A stretch of DNA of 16,178 nucleotides, taken from NCBI GenBank assembly GCA_046292465.1, contig JBKBRB010000032.1, positions 1-16,178 on the forward strand. Reading direction: 5' to 3'. Shown one piece after another: positions 7,841 to 14,141 of this stretch (position 1 is the stretch's first letter; each line of letters opens with the position of its first letter). The stretch comes from JANWWM01 sp046292465. Its GTDB lineage: Bacteria > Bacteroidota > Chlorobiia > Chlorobiales > Thermochlorobacteraceae. Made by a program: the position numbers and the translations under genes. Below the pieces are notes generated by a model that worked only from the letters and a program-made list of their open reading frames with translations, was not told the origin of the DNA and did not search any database.

Positions 7841-7977
7841 ACGTAAGCAATTCATTTGCTTCGTAAAAACATGATGCCGAAACACATGCGCCGATTTAGA
7901 CGAAAAGAAGCCAAGCGCGGGAATTGGCTTGAAGTTGTTTCAAAACAATAAACCTTAAAACAAACGCATTTCAAACG

Positions 7978-9291
7978 ATGAACAACACCGAACTTCGATT
8001 AGCCGAAATAGAAAAAGAGCTTGCCGATTTGCGCGAAGAGCAAGCGCGAATCCAAGCCAAGTGGCAAAATGAAAAAGCCGTCATTACCGAAATCCGAAAG
8101 TTGAAATCCGACATTGAGCAAGCCAAAGTTGAAGCGGAAGAAGCCGAGCGGCAGGGCGATTTGGGCAAGGTGGCTGAAATCCGATACGGGCGAATCGTCT
8201 CGCTCCAAAAGCAATTAGAAGCCGCCAAAGCCAAAATGGAAGAACTCCAAAAAAATGGCGCGATGATGAAAGAAGAAATCACCGCCACAGAAATCGCCGA
8301 AGTGGTTGCCAAGTGGACAGGCATTCCCGTAGCGAAGATGCTTCAATCCGAAAGGCAAAAATTATTGGAAATGGAATCCGAACTTGCTCGGCGCGTGGTT
8401 GGACAAACCGAAGCGGTCAAAGCCGTTTCCGAAGCCGTGCGCCGTGCCAAAGCCGGACTTTCCGACGAGCGCAAGCCGATTGGCTCGTTTATCTTTCTCG
8501 GCACCACAGGCGTTGGCAAAACCGAACTTGCGCGCAGTTTAGCCGAATATCTCTTCGACGACGAAAACGCGCTCGTGCGCATCGATATGTCCGAATACAT
8601 GGAAGCCTACAGCGTCTCGCGATTGATTGGCGCGCCGCCCGGCTATGTGGGCTACGATGAAGGCGGACAACTGACCGAAGCCGTGCGCCGCCGTCCATTC
8701 AGCGTTGTGTTGCTCGATGAAATCGAAAAAGCACACCCCGACGTCTTCAACATTCTTCTGCAAGTCTTGGACGACGGACGCCTGACCGATAGCAAAGGGC
8801 ATACGGTCAATTTCAAAAATACCATCATCATCATGACCTCCAACATCGGCTCGCAACTCATTCAAGACCAAACCGCGCTGATGAATGACGAAAACCGTCA
8901 GGAAATCCTTTCACGCATGCGCATGGAACTCTTCGAACTTCTGCGCCGAAAACTCCGTCCCGAATTTCTCAACCGCATTGACGAAGTGATTATGTTCATG
9001 CCGCTCACGCGCGACGAAATCACCGCAATCGTCGATATTCAATTTCAACGCATTGCGAAAACTGCTGCAAAGCAAAACATCACGCTTACCCTTTCCGAAG
9101 AGGCAAAAGATTGGTTGGCGCAACTCGGCTACGACCCAACGTTCGGCGCACGTCCCTTGAAGCGCGTTATGCAACGCTACATCACCAACGCGCTCTCTGA
9201 AAAAATTCTAAGAGGCGAAATTGTAGAAGGCGACACCGTTGAAGTTGTGCTCGGTGCGAATCGACAAATTGAGTTTGTAAAGAAATCATGA
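7978..9291 (+). CDS. ClpB-type AAA+ protein lacking the N domain and NBD1 (C-terminal half only)
   Basis: 437 residues that match only the second half of the ClpB disaggregase, normally about 860 residues. Residues 1-95 are the end of the middle-domain coiled coil (for example AERQGDLGKVAEIRYG, 57-71). After the linker AKWTGIPVAKML comes NBD2: Walker A GTTGVGKT (175-182), pore loop GYVGYDEGG (222-230), Walker B VVLLDE (243-248), sensor TSN (287-289), arginine-finger region RPEFLNRIDE, and a normal C-terminal domain ending near FVKKS. The Walker A has Thr where ClpB usually has Pro (GPTGVGKT). Upstream the frame is open only to 7933 and encodes nothing ClpB-like, so the N-terminal half is absent rather than frameshifted. 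The reading frame itself is undamaged. It may be a truncated paralogue, the product of a rearrangement, or an assembly join. I see no clear Shine-Dalgarno sequence. Confidence 0.88.
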   Translation: MNNTELRLAEIEKELADLREEQARIQAKWQNEKAVITEIRKLKSDIEQAKVEAEEAERQGDLGKVAEIRYGRIVSLQKQLEAAKAKMEELQKNGAMMKEEITATEIAEVVAKWTGIPVAKMLQSERQKLLEMESELARRVVGQTEAVKAVSEAVRRAKAGLSDERKPIGSFIFLGTTGVGKTELARSLAEYLFDDENALVRIDMSEYMEAYSVSRLIGAPPGYVGYDEGGQLTEAVRRRPFSVVLLDEIEKAHPDVFNILLQVLDDGRLTDSKGHTVNFKNTIIIMTSNIGSQLIQDQTALMNDENRQEILSRMRMELFELLRRKLRPEFLNRIDEVIMFMPLTRDEITAIVDIQFQRIAKTAAKQNITLTLSEEAKDWLAQLGYDPTFGARPLKRVMQRYITNALSEKILRGEIVEGDTVEVVLGANRQIEFVKKS

Positions 9292-9340
9292 ACGAGTAGG
9301 TTGTCAAATAGCGTCATGGTTTGATAAACGACATTAAAAA

Positions 9341-9361
9341 AGGGCGGAAGTTATCCGCCCT
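9341..9361. terminator. Bidirectional hairpin terminator between the clpB fragment and the T9SS remnant
   Basis: A perfect 8-bp stem AGGGCGGA/TCCGCCCT with loop AGTTA. On the minus strand it is followed by a T6 run (complement of the A-tract ending at 9341), making a strong intrinsic terminator 28 nt after the stop of the sorting-domain remnant. On the plus strand it lies 49 nt after the clpB-like stop and is followed by the weaker U-rich TCTTCGTTTT. It probably serves both convergent units. Confidence 0.8.
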
Positions 9362-9389
9362 CTTCGTTTTCAGGCTGTCTGCGCACCGA

Positions 9390-9555
9390 TTACTTCACGA
9401 GCATCATTTTCATGGTTTGCACAAAAGAACGCGCTGGTTGGAAGTTGGTAGTGAATCGTCGTCGTTGGGTTGAACGGGTTCGGATAGTTTTGAGCCAGTG
9501 CAAAGGTCGTTGGTTTTTCTTTGACAACGCGTGTAACGTGAGTGTTGCAAAACAA
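9390..9555 (-). pseudogene. Remnant of a type IX secretion C-terminal sorting domain, internally deleted and frameshifted
   Basis: One minus-strand frame reads TFALAQNYPNPFNPTTTIHY then QLPTS, the classic start of a type IX secretion sorting domain. About 9430 the homology jumps: the next frame reads SFVQTMKMMLVK and stops at 9390-9392 (TAA), which is the usual extreme C-terminus of the same domain. The roughly 50 residues normally between these (compare the intact copy at 15567) are missing, and the two ends are out of frame. A natural terminator still follows the stop. This reads as the decayed end of an exported-protein gene after an internal deletion. Upstream on the same strand (to 9640) a hydrophobic stretch starting MIPQVLRALFF could be a leftover signal peptide, but that is weak. 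Confidence 0.75.
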
Positions 9556-9641
9556 TCAAGCCTAAGCATGAACCGAAAAAATGTAGGTTAGAAGGGGCGA
9601 TTGCCTTAAAGAATAAGGCACGAAGAACTTGTGGAATCATC

Positions 9642-9670
9642 TTGCTTTCTTTTGGCTAAAAGGCTATTTT
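9642..9670 (+). promoter_or_regulatory. Possible promoter of the radical SAM gene
   Basis: TTGCTT (9642-9647) and TATTTT (9665-9670) are spaced by 17 nt, with about 60 nt left to the start codon. The match is moderate, and the leader looks too short for a cobalamin riboswitch. Confidence 0.3.
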
Positions 9671-9716
9671 TCAAGCAGTATTAGAACATTTATGTGTAAC
9701 AACATTTTTGCGAAAA

Positions 9717-9722
9717 AAGGAG
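9717..9722 (+). promoter_or_regulatory. Strong Shine-Dalgarno sequence of the radical SAM gene
   Basis: AAGGAG lies 7 nt before the ATG at 9730, inside an A-rich run. It is the only textbook Shine-Dalgarno site I see in the window; most other genes start without one. It fixes the start codon. Confidence 0.75.
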
Positions 9723-9729
9723 ATTCAAA

Positions 9730-11328
9730 ATGAACGAGCAAAAAGGATTAGAAAATCCGGACGGTTTTTCCAGAAGTGCGTTTCAAGCCGTTGTGCATGA
9801 CAGTGCGGCGCACGTTGACAATCCCGCTGCCGAAACGCTGACAGTTATTCCCTCAAAATCTCCTTATCGCAACGATTTGCTTCCGCCCGAGTCCATTCGT
9901 CCGCTTAAAATTTTGTTTATCACGCCGAAAGGTAAAAAAGAAGAAGACACAAGCCAGAAAGCCCTCTTTTCAATGGCGATTGGGGTTTTGGTGAGCATTA
10001 CGCCGCCGCAGCATGAAATCGAACTTGTCGATGAACTCTTCGGCGACAAAATCAACTTCGATGGCGACTACGATTTGGTTGGAATTACGGCGCGAACCAT
10101 GAACGTTACGCGCGCCTACGATATTGCTGATGAATTTCGCCGTCGTGGCAAAAAAGTTGTTATGGGCGGTGTTCATGTCTCGTTCAACTACGACGAAGCC
10201 AAAGCGCATGCCGACGCGGTCGTGTGCGGAGAAGCCGAAAACCTTTGGGCATTCGTCTTGCAAGACCTTGCGCTCGGACAACTCAAACCGCGCTACGACG
10301 CCAAAGACTTCCCGCCCGTCAAAGAAGTGCCTGTTATTGACTACGAGCGCATTTTCAAAGCCAGCAAGCGCGATAAAGTCGACGCGCGTAAATCCATTCC
10401 GATTTACATGACGCGAGGTTGCCCTTACACCTGCACCTTTTGCGTTACGCCAAACTTTACCGGACGGCTCTATCGCATTCAATCCCGCGACACCATTAAA
10501 GCGCAAGTCGAAGCGGCAAAGCGTGTTTGGTTCAAGGAATCCAAATACGGAAAAGAGCCATGGCTGATGTTTACCGATGAAAACTTGGGCGTCAATAAAA
10601 CCAAGATGTATGAAATTCTGGACGTGCTTGCCGAGTGTAACGTCAAGTTCAGTTCGTTTATTAGCATTAACTTTTTGGAAGAAGAAGAAACCATAAAGCG
10701 GCTTGTGAAAGCAGGGTGCGTGATGGCACTGGTCGGCTTTGAATCCGTTAATCAAAAAACCGTCGACCATTACGACAAGTGGAAAATGAACAATGTCGGC
10801 AAATACGCTGAAATCATTAAACGATGCCGAAAGCACGGACTTAACATTCAGGGCAATTTCCTTACCAATCCGGCTATTGATACCTACGAGGACATGAAAG
10901 CCGTCGAGAAATTCGTTGACGATAATCTCTTGATGATGCCGATTTATTCAATCCTCACGCCCTATCCCGGAACCGTGATGTATAAAGACTACAAGCAAAA
11001 AGGCTTGATTGTAGATGAAGACTGGGACAAATACACCGCGCACAACTTGGTAATCCGATGCGACAACTACGACCCGATGGAGTATCAAGTTACCTACATG
11101 AAACATTTCTTGGGCTTCTACAAATGGCGAACCATTATCAAGCGCGTTCTTCTCAATCCTAACAAAGTGATTAACTTGGTAACAAGTCTCATCTTCAGGC
11201 GCAATTTGCGTGACCAACTCAACAGCGTTTTGACAGGCAAAAAAGCACCGCTGCAACACTTGCAAAAACAAATGCAAAAAAACACCGAGCTGTCACAAAA
11301 AGAATCTCTGGCAAAAGTCGAGGCGTGA
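9730..11328 (+). CDS. B12-binding radical SAM protein (BchE/P-methylase-like family)
   Basis: 532 residues. After a poorly conserved leader (about 1-55), residues 58-180 form a cobalamin-binding Rossmann domain (LKILFITPKGKK, LVGITARTMNV, KVVMGGVHVSFNYDEA, ADAVVCGEAE). It lacks a DxHxxG motif, so a base-off/His-off mode is expected. The radical SAM domain begins at IYMTRGCPYTCTFC, with the 4Fe-4S cysteines at 231, 235 and 238, and runs to about 430 (FTDENLGVN, ALVGFESVNQKT, GNFLTNPAIDTYEDM, LTPYPGTVMY). The C-terminus is basic and Gln/Lys-rich. Such enzymes methylate unactivated carbons or form rings. In green sulfur bacteria, relatives include BchE and the bacteriochlorophyll c side-chain methylases BchQ and BchR, which are plausible identities here, but the substrate cannot be read from the sequence and hopanoid or other roles remain open. 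It is monocistronic. Confidence 0.88.
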   Translation: MNEQKGLENPDGFSRSAFQAVVHDSAAHVDNPAAETLTVIPSKSPYRNDLLPPESIRPLKILFITPKGKKEEDTSQKALFSMAIGVLVSITPPQHEIELVDELFGDKINFDGDYDLVGITARTMNVTRAYDIADEFRRRGKKVVMGGVHVSFNYDEAKAHADAVVCGEAENLWAFVLQDLALGQLKPRYDAKDFPPVKEVPVIDYERIFKASKRDKVDARKSIPIYMTRGCPYTCTFCVTPNFTGRLYRIQSRDTIKAQVEAAKRVWFKESKYGKEPWLMFTDENLGVNKTKMYEILDVLAECNVKFSSFISINFLEEEETIKRLVKAGCVMALVGFESVNQKTVDHYDKWKMNNVGKYAEIIKRCRKHGLNIQGNFLTNPAIDTYEDMKAVEKFVDDNLLMMPIYSILTPYPGTVMYKDYKQKGLIVDEDWDKYTAHNLVIRCDNYDPMEYQVTYMKHFLGFYKWRTIIKRVLLNPNKVINLVTSLIFRRNLRDQLNSVLTGKKAPLQHLQKQMQKNTELSQKESLAKVEA

Positions 11329-11348
11329 AACCGTTAAGTCTGGGGTGT

Positions 11349-11378
11349 GTTATTCTGAACGCAGCGCAGCGTTAAGGA
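11349..11378 (+). repeat. GTCATTCTGAGCG-type intergenic repeat, copy A
   Basis: Reads GTTATTCTGAACGCAGCGC then AGCGTTAAGGA. It contains a 5-bp hairpin AACGC/GCGTT and matches the common Bacteroidota/Chlorobiota intergenic motif with several mismatches. It lies just after the radical SAM gene. Confidence 0.5.
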
Positions 11379-11393
11379 AGTTAAGAGAAGGGA

Positions 11394-11405
11394 GTTAAGA
11401 GTTGA
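11394..11405 (+). repeat. 12-bp word GTTAAGAGTTGA, copy 1
   Basis: Identical to the two inverted arms at 15413-15424 and 15441-15452 in the spacer on the other side of the ffh-rplS cluster. The exact 12-bp match suggests the two spacers share a dispersed repeat. Confidence 0.55.
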
Positions 11406-11414
11406 TAGTGAAGC

Positions 11415-11434
11415 GTTGAACCGTGGCGTTCAAC
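11415..11434. repeat. Short hairpin GTTGAAC/GTTCAAC
   Basis: A perfect 7-bp inverted repeat with a 6-nt loop (CGTGGC), followed on the plus strand by CTTTTCCTTCTT. It could act as a weak terminator for the radical SAM gene or be part of the repeat element. Confidence 0.4.
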
Positions 11435-11454
11435 CTTTTCCTTCTTATGACTTA

Positions 11455-11483
11455 CTTCGATGCTTCACTGCGCTCGGTATGAC
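11455..11483 (-). repeat. GTCATTCTGAGCG-type intergenic repeat, copy B (inverted)
   Basis: On the minus strand it begins GTCATACCGAGCGCAGTGAA and continues GCATCGAAG, close to the widespread form GTCATTCTGAGCGNAGTGAAG. It is opposite in orientation to copies A and C in the same spacer. Confidence 0.55.
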
Positions 11484-11493
11484 CAACTAATAA

Positions 11494-11555
11494 GGAATGA
11501 ATAACGAGGAATGATGAACGGCATGCTTCATTCTTCACTCTTCATTCTTCATTAA
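11494..11555. repeat. Imperfect inverted repeat with TTCATTC-rich arm
   Basis: The left arm is GAATGA/GGAATGATGAA-like (about 11494-11519). The right arm repeats TTCATTC, TTCACTC, TTCATTC and TTCATTAAC (11527-11555), with a GGCATGC-centred loop between. Eight of ten bases pair next to the loop. A related ATTCTTCACTACTCACTG tract lies near 15545. Confidence 0.4.
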
Positions 11556-11562
11556 CTACGTC

Positions 11563-11588
11563 GTCATTCTGAGCGAGGGGAAAAATCC
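11563..11588 (+). repeat. GTCATTCTGAGCG-type intergenic repeat, copy C
   Basis: Begins with the canonical GTCATTCTGAGCGAG and ends GGGAAAAATCC. It is the copy closest to the common element, though the central GNAGTGAAG part has drifted. Confidence 0.55.
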
Positions 11589-11695
11589 ACAGCAAGCAGT
11601 ATCTGTGTGTATTCTGCGCAATCCGTCTCGTCGGTGGGTGTTCTATTTATTTTGCGCACAACGCATCTTTTCTTATCTTTGCCGCCCTTGTTTAA

Positions 11696-11712
11696 GATTT
11701 TGAGCCAAAATC
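11696..11712. repeat. Inverted repeat GATTTTG/CAAAATC upstream of ffh
   Basis: A perfect 7-bp inverted repeat with loop AGC, about 95 bp before the ffh start and just upstream of a -10-like TATGAT. It could be an operator or a hairpin; nothing decides between them. Confidence 0.35.
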
Positions 11713-11739
11713 AAGAAATTTTCAAGAATTTTTTATGAT
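11711..11739 (+). promoter_or_regulatory. Possible promoter for the ffh-rplS cluster
   Basis: TATGAT (11734-11739) matches the -10 consensus at 5 of 6 positions. At 17-nt spacing the -35 position reads only TCAAGA, so the match is partial. The start codon is about 67 nt downstream. Confidence 0.25.
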
Positions 11740-11806
11740 GGTTCGGAGTAGTGTTCAGGCTTAAATGCCTGCAATTAAACCTTGATGAATGTGATTTTCG
11801 TGAATT

Positions 11807-13162
11807 ATGATGTTTGAATCTCTCAGCGATAAACTCGATTCCGCCTTAAAGAAACTTTCAGGACAAGCGCGAATCAATGAAGTCAATGTTGGCAATGCGT
11901 TGCGCGACATCAAGCGCGCGCTCTTGGACGCCGACGTGAATTACGCCGTTACAAAAAATTTCATTGAGCAAGTGCGCAAAAAGGCACTCGGCGCAGAGGT
12001 CATCAAGAGCGTTTCGCCCTCGCAGATGATTGTCAAAATCGTCTACGATGAACTCAAAGAGATGATGGGGGGCGAGCAAGTCGATTTGAATCTAAAAACG
12101 AGTCGCATTCCGGCGGTCATTATGGTGGCGGGCTTGCAAGGCGCAGGAAAAACCACTTTTGCAGCAAAACTGGCACTGCATCTGAAAAAGCGCGGACGCA
12201 ATCCCTTGCTGATTGCGGCAGATGTCTATCGCCCCGCCGCTATCGACCAACTCAAAATGCTTGGGGCGCAAATTGAAGTCCCTGTTTTTGCGATTGAAGA
12301 AAAAGACGCCATTAAAACCGCCAAACAAGGCATTGAATACGCAAAGCAAAACGCACGCGATATTGCCATCATTGACACCGCTGGACGCTTGCAGATTGAC
12401 GAAGAAATGATGCAAGAGGCGGAAACGCTCAAAAAGATGTTCAACCCCGAAGAAATTTTGTTCGTGGTTGATGCGATGATTGGACAAGAAGCCGTCAATA
12501 CAGCCAAGACCTTCAACGAGCGATTGGACTTCGACGGCGTGGTGCTTACGAAGATGGACGGCGATACACGCGGCGGCGCGGCACTCTCGATTAAAACCGT
12601 TGTCAATAAGCCCATTAAGTTCGTTAGTAGCGGCGAAAAAGTCGACGACCTCGAAATTTTTTACCCCGACCGCATGGCGCAACGCATTCTCGGAATGGGC
12701 GACATCGTCAGTTTCGTCGAGCGCGCGCAAGAACGCTTAGACCTCAAAAAAACGGAAGAACTTCAAAAGAAACTGCTCAAAAACGAGTTCAACCTCGACG
12801 ACTTTTACGCGCAGATTCAAGAGATTAAAAAAATGGGCTCGCTTCAAAGCCTCATTTCGATGATTCCCGGCATGAGCAAGATGATTCCGACCGACCAAAT
12901 CAACGAGAAAGAGATAAAGCGCGTTGAAGCCATCATTTCCTCCATGACAAAAGAAGAACGGCGCAATCCTGAAATTATCAATGGAAGTCGTCGTGCGAGA
13001 ATCGCCAAAGGTAGCGGCACGAGCGTTCAAGAGGTCAATAGCCTGCTCAAACAGTTTGCTGAAATGAAAAAAATGATGAAGTCGCTCACCAAGCTCGACA
13101 AAGCAGGGCGGCGCATTACGGCGGAAAATATTCCGATTGGACGCTTAGCTGCGCGGCGATAA
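11807..13162 (+). CDS. ffh: Signal recognition particle protein Ffh (SRP54)
   Basis: The GTPase that binds signal sequences with SRP RNA and docks ribosomes at the membrane receptor FtsY. 451 residues in the normal order: N domain (1-90), G domain with P-loop GLQGAGKTT (109-117), AADVYRPAAIDQL (137-149), DTAGRLQIDEEM (190-201) and TKMDGDTRGGAALS (248-261), and a methionine-rich M domain from about 320 (GSLQSLISMIPGMSKMI). The frame begins ATGATG, so the true start may be the second codon (11810), giving the usual MFESLSDKL N-terminus. It heads the conserved ffh-rpsP-rimM-trmD-rplS block, with 47 nt to rpsP. All GTPase motifs look intact. Confidence 0.97.
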   Translation: MMFESLSDKLDSALKKLSGQARINEVNVGNALRDIKRALLDADVNYAVTKNFIEQVRKKALGAEVIKSVSPSQMIVKIVYDELKEMMGGEQVDLNLKTSRIPAVIMVAGLQGAGKTTFAAKLALHLKKRGRNPLLIAADVYRPAAIDQLKMLGAQIEVPVFAIEEKDAIKTAKQGIEYAKQNARDIAIIDTAGRLQIDEEMMQEAETLKKMFNPEEILFVVDAMIGQEAVNTAKTFNERLDFDGVVLTKMDGDTRGGAALSIKTVVNKPIKFVSSGEKVDDLEIFYPDRMAQRILGMGDIVSFVERAQERLDLKKTEELQKKLLKNEFNLDDFYAQIQEIKKMGSLQSLISMIPGMSKMIPTDQINEKEIKRVEAIISSMTKEERRNPEIINGSRRARIAKGSGTSVQEVNSLLKQFAEMKKMMKSLTKLDKAGRRITAENIPIGRLAARR

Positions 13163-13209
13163 AGTTTTCAAACAACTTAACTTTTTTTCAACATAAATCA
13201 GATACCGAC

Positions 13210-13617
13210 TTGGTTAAGATTAGATTGAGACGCACAGGCAGAAAGAAACTGCCGATTTATCAAATTGTCGCAACAGACGCACGCGCTCGACGCGACGGCG
13301 CGTTTTTAGAAGTGCTTGGGCAATATGCTCCGAAAGCACGTCCGCACAAAGTCGAGCTCAAAGAAGACCGTGTTGCCTATTGGCTCAGCATGGGTGCGCA
13401 GCCGACCGATACGGCGCGCAGTATCATTCGTGGCACAGGATTGCTCCATCGTCTTTACCTCAAAAAGAAAGGCAAGAGCGAAGAAGAAATCAACGCGGAA
13501 ATGCAAAAGTGGCAAGAAAACCGCAACGCTCGCATCATTCGTAATTTGGAACGCAAAGCACGCCGACGCAAAGCCAAGAAAGAAGCGGAAGCCAAGAAAG
13601 CAGAATCCGCTTCCTAA
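13210..13617 (+). CDS. rpsP: 30S ribosomal protein bS16
   Basis: A small-subunit protein needed for 16S rRNA assembly. The N-terminal 80 residues are typical (VKIRLRRTGRKKLPIYQIV, then DGAFLEVLGQYAP, and LSMGAQPTDTARSI near 59-72). The protein is 135 residues against about 80-90 in E. coli; the extra C-terminus is Lys/Arg/Glu/Ala-rich and probably helical, as seen in other Bacteroidota/Chlorobiota S16 proteins. The start codon is TTG: the bases read TTG GTT AAG ATT, which aligns with the universal MVKIRLRR start, and no ATG lies near. TTG on an abundant ribosomal protein is unusual. It lies 47 nt after ffh and 20 nt before rimM. Confidence 0.96.
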   Translation: MVKIRLRRTGRKKLPIYQIVATDARARRDGAFLEVLGQYAPKARPHKVELKEDRVAYWLSMGAQPTDTARSIIRGTGLLHRLYLKKKGKSEEEINAEMQKWQENRNARIIRNLERKARRRKAKKEAEAKKAESAS

Positions 13618-13637
13618 TGAGTTTCTAACTTGGTTCA

Positions 13638-14141
13638 ATGCGACGCTTTGAAATCGGGCGAATCGTGAAAATCAAAGGCTTGAAAGGGGAAGTCAAGGTC
13701 TCGCTCGAAACCGATTTCCCCGAACGCCTTAAAACGCGCAAAACGCTCTGGATTGGGAACGCACCAGATACCGCAGTCGAAATTAAAGTGAAATCAGTTT
13801 CCGTTGTGCCCAATAGCGCAACTTATCGCTTTGTTGGAATTGATACGCCCGAACAGGCACAAGCCTTAGTCGGAAAGCGGCTCTTCGTTGCGGAATCAGA
13901 CTTGCCAACACTCAAAGGCGATGTGGCTTATATCCACGAACTTATCGGACTGCGCGTGATGTCGAACGAAAGCGAGATTGGCAAACTGACCAGCGTAGCA
14001 AAATTACCGTCAAACGATGTGTATGAAATTTTGCTAACGAACGGAAAAAAAATTTTCATGCCCGCAATTGCAGAGTTTATTGAAGAAGTGAATCTGACTA
14101 ACGGTTACGTAAAGGTTAAACGATACGAAGAGTTTCTCTAA
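13638..14141 (+). CDS. rimM: 16S rRNA processing/maturation factor RimM
   Basis: A 167-residue protein that binds S19 and helps maturation of the 30S head. The N-terminal RimM beta-barrel starts FEIGRIVKIKGLKGEVKV (about 4-21), and includes FVGIDTPEQAQALVGKRLFV (about 65-84). The C-terminal PRC-barrel follows (YIHELIGLRVMSNESEIGKL, then NDVYEIL and IFMPAIAEFIEEVNL). Family, length and gene order agree. Its TAA stop shares one base with the trmD ATG (TAATG), so the two are probably translationally coupled. Confidence 0.95.
   Translation: MRRFEIGRIVKIKGLKGEVKVSLETDFPERLKTRKTLWIGNAPDTAVEIKVKSVSVVPNSATYRFVGIDTPEQAQALVGKRLFVAESDLPTLKGDVAYIHELIGLRVMSNESEIGKLTSVAKLPSNDVYEILLTNGKKIFMPAIAEFIEEVNLTNGYVKVKRYEEFL

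Larger units (their letters stand above)
11329..11806. other. 478-bp intergenic spacer rich in repeat-like hairpins
   Basis: I see no credible gene. The left 260 bp are assembled from three degenerate GTCATTCTGAGCG-type elements, a GTTAAGAGTTGA word, a short hairpin and TTCATTC-rich tracts, each listed separately. The right 200 bp, before ffh, are AT-richer and contain an inverted repeat (11696-11712) and a promoter-like -10. I looked for a 4.5S SRP RNA, because ffh is adjacent, and did not find its conserved GGAAGGAAGCA loop. Confidence 0.6.

Noticed and set aside
7805..7885. Longer KdsC starts at 7855 or 7885
   Set aside because: They add up to 27 residues without family similarity; the ATG at 7804 gives the normal 184-residue length.
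9671..9729. Cobalamin riboswitch upstream of the B12-binding radical SAM gene
   Set aside because: The likely leader is only about 50 nt and lacks a B12-box-like sequence.
9970..10836. 288-codon minus-strand open frame opposite the radical SAM gene
   Set aside because: The plus strand carries clear catalytic motifs across the same bases; the antisense product has no recognisable domain.
11394..11555. Possible CRISPR array from repeated GTTAAGAG and TTCATTC words
   Set aside because: Repeats are short, irregularly spaced and degenerate, there are no uniform spacers, and no cas gene is in the window.
11329..11806. Possible 4.5S SRP RNA gene beside ffh
   Set aside because: The conserved GGAAGGAAGCA-type tetraloop region and long helical arms are absent on both strands.
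12092..12730. 212-codon minus-strand open frame opposite ffh
   Set aside because: It lies across the Ffh GTPase motifs and looks like a codon-bias shadow.
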